In this document: piece after piece, positions 1 through 5,496 of the stretch | Layout of the letters: the number at the start of each line of letters is the position of its first letter | Numbering within the stretch: position 1 is the stretch's first letter | Assembly (NCBI GenBank): GCA_947455875.1 | Contig: CANGSD010000108.1 | Coordinates: 1-5,496 of the forward strand | Direction: 5' to 3' | Length of the DNA: 5,496 nt | Origin: Comamonadaceae bacterium | GTDB taxonomy: Bacteria; Pseudomonadota; Gammaproteobacteria; Burkholderiales; Burkholderiaceae | Made by a program: the position numbers and the translations under genes | Notes under the pieces: model-generated | Database searches by the model: none | Told to the model about the DNA's origin: nothing | Seen by the model: only the letters and a program-made list of their open reading frames with translations

Positions 1-1
1 C

Positions 2-436
2 GCGCCGGTGCTGGCAGCCGCTCGTGAGCGACTGGACAGGCCCACGCCGCGCGTGGCACTGGGTATGGCCCTGCGAGGCCTGGCGACGTCGGCCATCGAC
101 ATCAGCGACGGGCTGCTAGGCGATCTCGGTCATGTGCTGCACGCATCGGGCGTCGGGGCCACCGTCGATGCCGATGCGGTAGCGACCCTGCTCGCAGCCG
201 GTGACGCCGTCGGGCCCGAATTGCGCCGCGCCTACACGCTGGCCGGTGGCGATGACTACGAGCTGGCCTTCACCGCGCCCCCTGCAGCCCGCGAGGCGGT
301 GCGCGCCGCCGCCGCCCAGGCCGACACGCGCGTGACGCGCATCGGACAGATCGAGGTCGCCGGCGGGCTACGCCTGATCGACGCCCACGGGCAGTCGGTG
401 CCCGGGCACTTCGCCTCCTTCGACCATTTCGTTTGA
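2..436 (+). CDS. thiL: Thiamine-monophosphate kinase, C-terminal part (5' end outside window)
   Basis: ThiL phosphorylates thiamine monophosphate with ATP to give thiamine diphosphate, the last step of cofactor synthesis, in the cytoplasm. The window opens inside the gene, in frame from base 2, and shows the last 144 residues of a protein that is about 325 residues long in E. coli. Family hallmarks visible are the RPTPRVALG segment, the AIDISDGLLGDLGH motif near residues 33-46 of the fragment, and the LAGGDDYELAFT motif (residues 80-91). The end, GHFASFDHF, resembles the usual C-terminal G-x-x-x-[FY]-D-H-F of ThiL. The GTG at base 8 is internal, since the reading frame is open to the window edge and the conserved domain clearly starts upstream. 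The TGA stop lies 34 bases before pgpA, matching the thiL-pgpA pairing known from E. coli. Nothing suggests damage. Confidence 0.95.
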   Translation, partial: APVLAAARERLDRPTPRVALGMALRGLATSAIDISDGLLGDLGHVLHASGVGATVDADAVATLLAAGDAVGPELRRAYTLAGGDDYELAFTAPPAAREAVRAAAAQADTRVTRIGQIEVAGGLRLIDAHGQSVPGHFASFDHFV

Positions 437-463
437 AGGGCGCCTTCGGGCCTGCGCGTAACA
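433..463 (+). promoter_or_regulatory. Possible weak promoter before pgpA
   Basis: TTGAAG (433-438) and TAACAT (458-463) are separated by 19 bases and partly match the sigma-70 -35 and -10 boxes. The -35-like box overlaps the thiL stop codon. The -10-like box ends 7 bases before the pgpA ATG, so initiation here would give an essentially leaderless transcript. This would fit the absence of a Shine-Dalgarno in front of pgpA. The match is only partial (about 4 of 6 bases each) and could be chance. pgpA may simply be read from the thiL transcript. Confidence 0.3.
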
Positions 464-470
464 TCGCCGG

Positions 471-1043
471 ATGACCCCCGAAGCGCCGCCCCCGTCTACT
501 CAGGAAGTCTTCTCGCCTGCCACTGCCAATGGCGCGCGCCCTCGCCTGTCCCCGCGCTTTGTCTTCTCGCACCCGGCGCACGCCATCGCCCTGGGCTTTG
601 GCAGCGGTCTGTCGCCCCTGGCCCCCGGCACCGCCGGCACGCTATGGGCCTGGGTCAGTTTTCTGGTGATGCAGCTGTGGCTCACGCCCACGCAGATCGG
701 CGGGGTGATCGTGGTGTCGCTGGTGGTGGGCTGGTGGGCCTGCGTCATCACCGCGCAGCACCTGGGCCGCGCCGACCCGGGCAACATCGTCTGGGACGAA
801 GTGGTCGCCTTCTGGATTGTGTTGTGGGTGATCGCGCCCGCCGGCGTGCTGTTGCAGGGGATGGCGTTTGCGCTGTTCCGGTATTTCGATGCGGTCAAGC
901 CGGGGCCCGTGGGCTGGGCCGACCGCCTCCTGCATGGCCCGGGCTGGCGCGGCGGCCTGGGCATCCTGTTCGATGACCTGGTCGCCGCCGCCTGCACGCT
1001 GCTGGTGATCGCCGCCGGGGTCACGCTTTGGAGGTGGCTGTGA
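471..1043 (+). CDS. pgpA: Phosphatidylglycerophosphatase A
   Basis: PgpA removes the terminal phosphate from phosphatidylglycerophosphate to form phosphatidylglycerol in the inner membrane. The 190-residue product carries the conserved family blocks: GFGSGLSPLAPGTAGTL at residues 42-58, NIVWDEVVAFW at 105-115, FRYFDAVKPGP at 136-146 and GGLGILFDDLVAA at 161-173. Acidic residues in the WDE and FDD blocks are typical of this Mg-dependent phosphatase. Hydrophobic stretches around 60-95, 112-135 and 170-187 are probable membrane segments. The first ~33 residues are a Pro/Ala-rich extension with no clear domain, somewhat longer than the E. coli N-terminus, so a later start cannot be excluded. ATG 471 is the first in-frame ATG after the thiL stop but has no visible Shine-Dalgarno. 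The stop overlaps the next gene's GTG by 4 bases (GTGA, 1040-1043), implying coupled translation. Confidence 0.94.
   Translation: MTPEAPPPSTQEVFSPATANGARPRLSPRFVFSHPAHAIALGFGSGLSPLAPGTAGTLWAWVSFLVMQLWLTPTQIGGVIVVSLVVGWWACVITAQHLGRADPGNIVWDEVVAFWIVLWVIAPAGVLLQGMAFALFRYFDAVKPGPVGWADRLLHGPGWRGGLGILFDDLVAAACTLLVIAAGVTLWRWL
1030..1035 (+). promoter_or_regulatory. Strong ribosome binding site fixing the pncC start at GTG 1040
   Basis: GGAGGT inside the last codons of pgpA sits 4 bases before GTG 1040. Earlier in-frame starts at TTG 1028 and GTG 1034 overlap or precede this site and so cannot use it. It therefore selects GTG 1040 and removes four residues from the longest possible reading frame. 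Confidence 0.8.
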
Positions 1044-1555
1044 GCTCGATACCCCTGCCCGACGACGCACCGACCGCGCAGCTCGTGGCGCACCTGGCCG
1101 AACGCCTGATGGCACGCGGCTGGATGATGGCCACCGCCGAGAGCTGCACCGGCGGTCTGATCGCCGCCGCCTGCACCGACCTGGCGGGCTCGAGTCAGTG
1201 GTTCGAGCGCGGCTTCGTCACCTATTCGAACGAGGCCAAGACGCAGATGCTGTCGGTCGATCCGGCGCTGATCGACGCGCACGGCGCGGTCAGCGAGATC
1301 GTGGCGCGCGCCATGGCGCACGGGGCGGTGCGACATTCGCAGGCGCGGGTGGCTGTGGCGGTGACCGGTGTCGCCGGCCCCAGCGGGGGCAGCGCCGCCA
1401 AGCCGGTGGGCACGGTCTGGTTCGGGTTCATGGTCGACGGGCGCCTGGTCAGCGAGACGCGGCGCTTCGAGGGCGACCGCGCACAGGTGCGAGCGGCCAC
1501 TGTGAGGCACGCCCTGCACAGGCTGATCGATTGGGTCGAAGCCACGGAGAGTTAA
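1040..1555 (+). CDS. pncC: Nicotinamide-nucleotide amidase (stand-alone CinA C-terminal domain)
   Basis: PncC hydrolyses nicotinamide mononucleotide to nicotinate mononucleotide and ammonia, recycling NMN into NAD (for example NMN released by bacterial DNA ligase). The 171-residue product matches the length of one CinA C-terminal domain (E. coli PncC is about 165 residues). It lacks the N-terminal MocF/COG1058 domain of full-length CinA. Visible motifs are TAESCTGGLIAA at residues 32-43, where S35 corresponds to the catalytic serine of the family. VTYSNEAKTQML (60-71) carries the conserved Tyr and Lys, and VTGVAGPSGGS plus KPVGTVWFG (108-118, 121-129) form the GxAGPxGG and KPVGTV signature. 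The start is GTG 1040, which overlaps the pgpA stop and is preceded by GGAGGT. The older label 'competence/damage-inducible protein CinA' is often applied to such proteins, but nothing here indicates a competence role. Confidence 0.94.
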   Translation: MSSIPLPDDAPTAQLVAHLAERLMARGWMMATAESCTGGLIAAACTDLAGSSQWFERGFVTYSNEAKTQMLSVDPALIDAHGAVSEIVARAMAHGAVRHSQARVAVAVTGVAGPSGGSAAKPVGTVWFGFMVDGRLVSETRRFEGDRAQVRAATVRHALHRLIDWVEATES

Positions 1556-1572
1556 GGGTTCAAAACACACAC

Positions 1573-1578
1573 GAGGAG
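1573..1578 (+). promoter_or_regulatory. Ribosome binding site for the glutamate synthase-family gene
   Basis: GAGGAG ends 6 bases before ATG 1585. It sets the start of a reading frame that is open much further upstream (from about 1198), where it only shadows pncC. The 29-base gap 1556-1584 otherwise shows no clear promoter or terminator. Confidence 0.75.
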
Positions 1579-1584
1579 ACTCCC

Positions 1585-3213
1585 ATGAAGCAAGAAGTCG
1601 GGCCCACATGGCGGCTGCATCCCGGATGGACCGCCTGGATCCTGTGTCTCTTGGGCCTGCTGGCCTGCATGGTTTGGTTGATACGTGATGGCGACGGTGG
1701 GGCGCGCTTCGGGGTCGTCGTCTTCGCGGTGCTGGCGGCCATCGGCGTCCGCGACCTGCGCCAGGCGCAACGGGCCGTGCTGCGCAACTACCCAGTGATC
1801 GGGCACCTGCGTTTTTTCATGGAGTACATCCGGCCGGAGATCCGCCAGTACTTCATTGAAAGCGACACCGAGGCCGCGCCCTTCTCACGGGCCCAGCGCT
1901 CGCTGGTGTACCAGCGCGCCAAGGGCGCGCCCGACAACCGCCCCTTTGGCACGCAGGTCGATGTGATGCGCCAGGGCTATGAGTGGATCAACCACTCGAT
2001 GTTTCCCACCACGCTGGCCACGTCGGACTTTCGCCTCACCATCGGGGCAGGCCGGCCGCAGCCCTATTCGGCCAGCGTGTTCAACATCTCGGCGATGAGT
2101 TTTGGCTCGCTGTCCTCGCACGCCATCCTGGCCCTGAACCAGGGCGCGAAGATGGGCGGCTTTGCGCACGACACGGGCGAAGGCTCGATCTCGCGCCACC
2201 ACCGGGTGCATGGCGGCGACCTGATCTGGGAGATCGGCTCGGGCTATTTCGGCTGCCGCGACGCGCAAGGGCACTTTGATCCGGTGCGCTTTGCCGAGAA
2301 TGCGCGCGACCCGCAGGTCAAGATGATCGAGATCAAACTCAGTCAGGGCGCCAAGCCGGGCCACGGCGGCATCCTGCCGGGCGCCAAGGTCACGCCCGAG
2401 ATCGCGCAGGCGCGCGGCGTGCCTGAGGGTGTGGACTGCATCTCGCCGTCCTCACACAGTGCCTTTCGCACGCCGCTCGAAATGATGGCTTTCATCGAGC
2501 GTTTGCGCGAGCTCTCGGGCGGCAAGCCGGTGGGTTTCAAGCTGTGCGTGGGCCACCCGTGGGAGTGGTTTGGCCTCGTCAAGGCGATGCTGCACACCGG
2601 CACCACGCCCGACTTCATCGTGGTCGACGGCGCTGAGGGCGGTACCGGCGCTGCGCCAGTGGAATTCACCGACCATGTGGGCTCGCCGGTGCAAGAGGGC
2701 TTGCTGCTGGTGCACAACACCCTGGTCGGCGCGGGCCTGCGCGAGAAGATCCGTCTGGGCTGCGCCGGCAAGGTGGTGAGCGCCTTTGACATCGCCCGCC
2801 TGATGGCGCTGGGCGCCGACTGGTGCAACGCAGCACGCGGCTTCATGATGGCCCTAGGCTGCATCCAGGCGCAGACCTGCCACACCGGGACCTGCCCCAC
2901 CGGCGTGACCACCCAGGATCCCTTGCGCGAGAGGGCGCTGGTGGTGCCTGACAAGGCCCATCGCGTACAGAGCTTTCACCATCAGACCCTGCACGCGCTG
3001 CAGGAACTGGTGCAGGCGGCCGGGCTTCAGCACCCGGGCGAGATCAACGCCCACCATGTGATGCGGCGGGTGACGGACACCGAGGTGCGGTCGCTGGCCG
3101 ACCTGCTGCCGCAACTGAAACCGGGCGCCCTGCTCGGGGACCCCCTCGACAGCCTGCCCGAGGTCTTTCGCACGCACTGGCCCTCGGCCCGGGCCGAGCG
3201 ATTCGCGGCCTGA
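1585..3213 (+). CDS. Membrane-anchored FMN-binding glutamate synthase family protein
   Basis: The 542-residue product has two hydrophobic helices (about residues 15-33 and 42-55) followed by a soluble domain like the synthase domain of glutamate synthase (GltB/Fd-GOGAT). The domain shows SAMSFGSLS near 169-177, KPGHGGILPGAKV at 257-269, ISPSSHSAF at about 288-296 and DGAEGGTGAAP at 348-358. Three cysteines, C426, C432 and C437, are spaced C-x5-C-x4-C as in the 3Fe-4S site of GOGAT. FMN and a 3Fe-4S cluster are therefore expected from family knowledge. The N-terminal glutaminase domain and the C-terminal GXGXG domain of GltB are absent, and no GltD-like reductase is nearby. It may thus use another amino donor or electron donor, or catalyse a different reaction. 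Similar proteins, such as B. subtilis YerD, share this domain layout and are poorly characterised. Start ATG 1585 is backed by GAGGAG. Codon use resembles the neighbours. I am sure of the family but not of the function. Confidence 0.9.
   Translation: MKQEVGPTWRLHPGWTAWILCLLGLLACMVWLIRDGDGGARFGVVVFAVLAAIGVRDLRQAQRAVLRNYPVIGHLRFFMEYIRPEIRQYFIESDTEAAPFSRAQRSLVYQRAKGAPDNRPFGTQVDVMRQGYEWINHSMFPTTLATSDFRLTIGAGRPQPYSASVFNISAMSFGSLSSHAILALNQGAKMGGFAHDTGEGSISRHHRVHGGDLIWEIGSGYFGCRDAQGHFDPVRFAENARDPQVKMIEIKLSQGAKPGHGGILPGAKVTPEIAQARGVPEGVDCISPSSHSAFRTPLEMMAFIERLRELSGGKPVGFKLCVGHPWEWFGLVKAMLHTGTTPDFIVVDGAEGGTGAAPVEFTDHVGSPVQEGLLLVHNTLVGAGLREKIRLGCAGKVVSAFDIARLMALGADWCNAARGFMMALGCIQAQTCHTGTCPTGVTTQDPLRERALVVPDKAHRVQSFHHQTLHALQELVQAAGLQHPGEINAHHVMRRVTDTEVRSLADLLPQLKPGALLGDPLDSLPEVFRTHWPSARAERFAA
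3183..3198 (+). repeat. Perfect 16-base palindrome at the 3' end of the glutamate synthase-family gene
   Basis: CTCGGCCCGGGCCGAG reads the same on both strands and ends 12 bases before the TGA stop. As RNA it can form a 6-bp stem closed by a 4-base CCGG loop. No T-run follows, so it is not a standard intrinsic terminator. It encodes the S-A-R-A-E region of the poorly conserved C-terminal tail, so the sequence there is little constrained by protein function. It could be a transcript 3'-end stabiliser, a Rho-associated structure or a chance product of high GC. Confidence 0.5.
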
Positions 3214-3285
3214 ACGGCAAGCGTTTGAGGCGTTAAGATGGCCGCGTGAGCCCGCCTGTCTATACAGCGCGCGCGTTCACTTCGG

Positions 3286-3297
3286 GGGCGCAAGCCC
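3286..3297 (+). other. Short hairpin with GCAA tetraloop in the importer leader
   Basis: GGGC (3286-3289) and GCCC (3294-3297) form a 4-bp stem closed by GCAA, a stable GNRA-type tetraloop. It ends 18 bases before the ribosome binding site. The stem is short and a competing CGGG/CCCG pairing (3283-3286 with 3295-3298) is possible. A role in transcript stability or translation is conceivable but unproven. Confidence 0.3.
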
Positions 3298-3315
3298 GGT
3301 GAGTTTGACCCACAC

Positions 3316-3322
3316 AAGGAAG
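3316..3322 (+). promoter_or_regulatory. Ribosome binding site of the substrate-binding protein gene
   Basis: AAGGAAG ends 6 bases before ATG 3329. It favours that start over the in-frame GTG 3299, which would add ten residues in front of an otherwise classic signal peptide. Confidence 0.75.
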
Positions 3323-3328
3323 TTCTTC

Positions 3329-4294
3329 ATGCGCAAGCCAAACAACAAGTTCGTATCGCTGCTGGCCGCCGGCGCGGTGTTCACCTCACTGGCTTTCTCG
3401 GCCCACGCCCAGGAAACCAAGCTCGCACTGGGCATGTCCGGCTGGACCGGCTTTGCCCCGCTCACGCTGGCCGACAAGGCCGGCCTGTTCAAGAAACACG
3501 GTCTGGACGTGGACATCAAGATGATTCCGCAAAAGGACCGCCATCTGGCCCTGGCCTCCAACGCGATCCAGTGCGCCGCCACCACCGTCGAGACCCACGT
3601 CGCCTGGAACGCCAACGGCGTGCCCATCGTGCAGATCTTCCAGCTGGATAAATCCTTTGGCGCCGACGGCATCGCCGTGCGCGGAAACATCAACAGCTTC
3701 GCCGACCTCAAGGGCAAGACCATTAGCGTGGACGCTCCCGGCACCGCCCCCTACTTCGGCCTGGCCTGGATGCTCAATAAAAACGGCATGAGCATGAAAG
3801 ACGTCAAGCTGGCCACCCTGTCGCCGCAAGCGGCGGCCCAGGCCTTCGTGGCCGGCCAGAACGATGCCGCCATGACCTACGAGCCGTTCCTGTCCACCGT
3901 CCGCAACAACCCGCAGTCCGGCAAGATCATGGCCACCACCCTGGACTACCCGATGGTGATGGACACCGTGGGCTGCTCGCCCGATTGGCTCAAGGCCAAC
4001 CCGAAAGCGGCCCAAGGTCTGGCCAACGCCTACTTCGACGCGCTGGAGTTGATCAAGAACGATCCGGCCAAGTCCAACGAGATCATGGGCGCCGCCGTCA
4101 AGCAGACCGGTGAAGCGTTTGCCAAGTCGTCCTCCTTCCTGCGCTGGCAGGACAAGGCGGCGAACCAGAAGTTCTTCGCCGGCGAGCTGCAGGCCTTCAT
4201 GCGTGATGCCGCGGCGATCCTGCTGGAAGCCGGTGTGATCCGCCGTGCGCCGACCGACTACTCGGCGATGTTCACCAACCAGTTCATTCGTTAA
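3329..4294 (+). CDS. Periplasmic substrate-binding protein of a NitT/TauT-type ABC importer
   Basis: This 321-residue protein is the ligand-capturing component of the importer encoded by the next two genes. It starts with a Sec signal peptide: basic MRKPNNK, a hydrophobic core at residues 8-24, and a likely signal peptidase I cut after AHA (A27/Q28). No lipobox cysteine is present, so it should be soluble in the periplasm. The mature part belongs to the NMT1/THI5-like/SsuA superfamily. It shows SGWTGFAPLTLADKAGLF near the start, TTVETHVAW at 85-93, DAPGTAPYFGLAWML at 135-149 and a YEP motif at 184-186, which lie where this family usually lines the ligand pocket. Its only two mature cysteines, C82 and C216, could pair as a disulfide. 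Family ligands include sulfonates, taurine, nitrate, bicarbonate and thiamine-precursor pyrimidines. The sequence does not decide between them. ATG 3329 is supported by AAGGAAG, and the stop is 4 bases before the permease. Confidence 0.93.
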   Translation: MRKPNNKFVSLLAAGAVFTSLAFSAHAQETKLALGMSGWTGFAPLTLADKAGLFKKHGLDVDIKMIPQKDRHLALASNAIQCAATTVETHVAWNANGVPIVQIFQLDKSFGADGIAVRGNINSFADLKGKTISVDAPGTAPYFGLAWMLNKNGMSMKDVKLATLSPQAAAQAFVAGQNDAAMTYEPFLSTVRNNPQSGKIMATTLDYPMVMDTVGCSPDWLKANPKAAQGLANAYFDALELIKNDPAKSNEIMGAAVKQTGEAFAKSSSFLRWQDKAANQKFFAGELQAFMRDAAAILLEAGVIRRAPTDYSAMFTNQFIR

Positions 4295-4298
4295 ACCC

Positions 4299-5132
4299 AT
4301 GCGGCCTGCACCTGAGACCCCGGCTTCGCCGGACCCCGTGCGGCCGCGCCGCCGCTCGCTGGCTCCCCTGGAGCCGGTGAGCGCGCAGGCCCGGTGGGTA
4401 CTGGGCCTGGCCTTTTTCGTCGTCTTCTTCGGCGCGTGGGCCTTCTTCACGCTGGGCGGCTATGTGTCGCCCACCTTTTTGGCCAGCCCGCCCACCATGG
4501 CGCATGAGGCGTGGCTGCTGTTTACCGAATTCAATTTCCTGCACGACATCGGCATGACCGTGTGGCGTGTGGTGGGCGGCTTCATCCTGGCGGCCGTCAT
4601 CGCCGTGCCCCTAGGCATCGCCATGGGCGCGCACAAGGGCGTCGAGGCCTTTCTCGAGCCCTTCGTCTCGTTTTGTCGTTACCTGCCGGCCTCGGCCTTT
4701 ATCCCGCTGCTGATTCTGTGGGCCGGCATCGGCGAGCTGCAAAAGATCCTGGTGATCTTCATCGGCTCGGTGTTCCAGATCGTGCTGATGGTGGCCGTGA
4801 CCGTGGGCTCGGCCCGCCGCGATCTGGTCGAGGCCGCCTACACCCTGGGCGCATCCAACTCGGGCATCGTGCAGCGCGTGCTGATTCCGGGTGCGGCGCC
4901 CGATATCGCCGAGATCCTGCGGCTGGTGCTGGGGTGGGCCTGGACCTATGTCATCGTGGCCGAACTGATTGGCTCGTCCTCGGGCATCGGGCACATGATC
5001 ACCGACAGCCAGGCGCTGCTCAATACCGGCCAGATCATCTTCGGCATCATCGTGATCGGCCTGATCGGTCTGATCTCGGACTTTGCCTTCAAGTCGCTCA
5101 ATCGCCGTCTTTTCACCTGGAGTTCGCTGTGA
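4299..5132 (+). CDS. ABC importer permease (SsuC/TauC-like)
   Basis: This 277-residue inner-membrane protein forms the translocation channel of the importer. A Pro/Arg-rich cytoplasmic tail (residues 1-32) precedes about six hydrophobic segments, near 33-54, 87-110, 127-145, 148-169, 206-226 and 245-262. The binding-protein-dependent permease EAA loop is at 178-197, beginning EAAYTLGAS and ending VLIP. This fits E-A-A-x3-G-x9-I-x-L-P with conservative changes, and it is the surface that contacts the ATPase. The segment RYLPASAFIPLLILWAGIG (127-145) is typical of SsuC/TauC-type permeases. ATG 4299 has no clear Shine-Dalgarno but follows the upstream stop by 4 bases, so translation is probably coupled. 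A later GTG start (4338 or 4377) would shorten the tail but has no better site. The stop overlaps the next gene's GTG by 4 bases. Confidence 0.94.
   Translation: MRPAPETPASPDPVRPRRRSLAPLEPVSAQARWVLGLAFFVVFFGAWAFFTLGGYVSPTFLASPPTMAHEAWLLFTEFNFLHDIGMTVWRVVGGFILAAVIAVPLGIAMGAHKGVEAFLEPFVSFCRYLPASAFIPLLILWAGIGELQKILVIFIGSVFQIVLMVAVTVGSARRDLVEAAYTLGASNSGIVQRVLIPGAAPDIAEILRLVLGWAWTYVIVAELIGSSSGIGHMITDSQALLNTGQIIFGIIVIGLIGLISDFAFKSLNRRLFTWSSL
5119..5122 (+). promoter_or_regulatory. Ribosome binding site fixing the ATPase start at GTG 5129
   Basis: GGAG within the final permease codons ends 6 bases before GTG 5129, which itself overlaps the permease TGA (GTGA, 5129-5132). Spacing and overlap together support this non-ATG start. 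Confidence 0.65.
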
Positions 5133-5496
5133 ACGGACAACTCTCCATCCAGGGCGTCTCGCGCACCTTCACCTCGACCAAGGGGCCAGCGACACAGGCG
5201 CTCACGCCGGTGGACTTCGAGGTGCGCGAAAACGACTTCGTCACCATCCTGGGTCCTTCGGGCTGCGGCAAGTCCACGCTGCTTCGCATCGTGGCGGGCC
5301 TGGACCAACCGAGCACCGGCCGCGTGCTGCTCGATGGCCGTGAGGTGCAAGGGCCCGGCGCAGACCGTGGCATGGTGTTCCAAAGCTACACGCTGTTTCC
5401 GTGGCTCACGGTGGAAGAAAACATCCGCTTTGGCCTGCGCGAGCGGCAGATGCCCGTGGCGCAGCAAAAGGAACGCAGCGACTACTTCATTGCCAA
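5129..5496 (+). CDS. ABC importer ATP-binding protein, N-terminal part (3' end outside window)
   Basis: This is the nucleotide-binding subunit that would drive the importer from the cytoplasmic side. The first 122 residues are visible, and the frame is open to the window end. It shows the Walker A motif GPSGCGKST at residues 42-50, followed by LLRIVAGLDQPSTGRV. The Q-loop segment GMVFQSYTLFPWLTVEEN is at 81-98, with Q85 as the key glutamine. F14 is placed as the A-loop aromatic residue that stacks on adenine. The sequence pattern is that of SsuB/TauB-type ATPases. The LSGGQ signature, Walker B and switch histidine fall beyond the edge and cannot be checked. Full family members are about 250-280 residues, so just under half is present. 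The start is GTG 5129, which overlaps the permease stop and is preceded by GGAG. Confidence 0.93.
   Translation, partial: MNGQLSIQGVSRTFTSTKGPATQALTPVDFEVRENDFVTILGPSGCGKSTLLRIVAGLDQPSTGRVLLDGREVQGPGADRGMVFQSYTLFPWLTVEENIRFGLRERQMPVAQQKERSDYFIA

Larger units (their letters stand above)
3214..3328 (+). promoter_or_regulatory. Intergenic leader before the ABC importer operon
   Basis: This 115-base gap is the only sizeable non-coding stretch and is the natural place for the importer operon's promoter. TAAGAT (3234-3239) and TATACA (3261-3266) each resemble a -10 box, but neither has a good -35 at 16-18 bases, so no promoter can be named with confidence. An activator-dependent promoter would fit the weak -35. 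An alternating GCGCGCGCG run (3267-3275) lies just after TATACA. No operator-like long inverted repeat, riboswitch or T-tailed terminator is visible. Confidence 0.4.

Noticed and set aside
442..451. GCC-TTCG-GGC hairpin after thiL as a terminator
   Set aside because: Only 3 base pairs before a mismatch and no T-run. It is too weak to call.
1198..1584. Upstream extension of the glutamate synthase-family frame
   Set aside because: This stretch translates to Arg/Gly-rich noise and lies over pncC in another frame. ATG 1585 with GAGGAG and the start of the membrane helices mark the true N-terminus.
500..1609. Long minus-strand open frame (369 codons) opposite pgpA and pncC
   Set aside because: Its translation is low-complexity Arg/Ala/Pro/His-rich and resembles no family. 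It is a shadow of strongly conserved + strand genes in high-GC DNA.
1923..1932. GGGCGCGCCC palindrome (and the similar GGCGCGCGCC at 531-540)
   Set aside because: Ten-base GC palindromes inside coding DNA are expected by chance at this base composition.
3299..3328. GTG 3299 as start of the binding protein
   Set aside because: It would place ten extra residues before a standard signal peptide and would put the good AAGGAAG site inside the gene.
3386..4450. Long minus-strand open frame (354 codons) opposite the binding protein gene
   Set aside because: It is Gly/His/Val-rich with no recognisable domain and runs across the binding protein/permease junction. The + strand has a signal peptide, family motifs and ribosome binding site.
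1..5496. Search for CRISPR repeats, insertion-sequence ends, tRNA/rRNA, toxin-antitoxin or phage genes
   Set aside because: No spaced direct repeats, transposase motifs, cloverleaf-like segments or small paired genes were seen. The content is core metabolism plus a standard importer.

Overview
The window is GC-rich and gene-dense, with all seven supported genes on the + strand. The codon choice (strong G/C at third positions), the protein sequences and the thiL-pgpA-cinA-type gene order suggest a betaproteobacterium of the Burkholderiales, probably Comamonadaceae-like. That placement is inferred from general familiarity, not from a search.

Bases 1-1555 are a housekeeping block. It holds the 3' end of thiL (thiamine-monophosphate kinase), pgpA (phosphatidylglycerophosphatase A) and a stand-alone CinA C-terminal domain protein (pncC, nicotinamide-nucleotide amidase). 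pgpA and pncC share a 4-base GTGA overlap, with a strong Shine-Dalgarno placed just before the GTG. thiL next to pgpA is an established arrangement (E. coli nusB-thiL-pgpA). The three enzymes serve different pathways, so the grouping looks like shared expression rather than one pathway.

Bases 1585-3213 encode a membrane-anchored protein of the FMN-binding glutamate synthase family. It has two N-terminal transmembrane helices followed by a GltS-type synthase domain that keeps the three cysteines of a 3Fe-4S cluster. It lacks the glutaminase domain of true GOGAT, and no partner subunit lies in the window. Its physiological reaction is unclear, which makes it the least understood gene here.

Bases 3214-3328 are the only intergenic gap of any size. 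It contains no recognised gene but does contain a GCAA-capped hairpin, a very short possible leader ORF and a clear ribosome binding site. After it comes an ABC importer operon of the nitrate/sulfonate/taurine (NitT/TauT, SsuABC-like) class. Its order is periplasmic binding protein, inner-membrane permease, then ATPase, and the ATPase is cut by the window end. Gaps and overlaps of 4 bases point to translational coupling. The transported substrate cannot be read from the sequence.

I see no mobile element, CRISPR array, tRNA, rRNA or supported minus-strand gene. I do not see a convincing novel system. The items worth a second look are the orphan glutamate synthase-like protein, the unknown ligand of the importer, and a few small regulatory structures.
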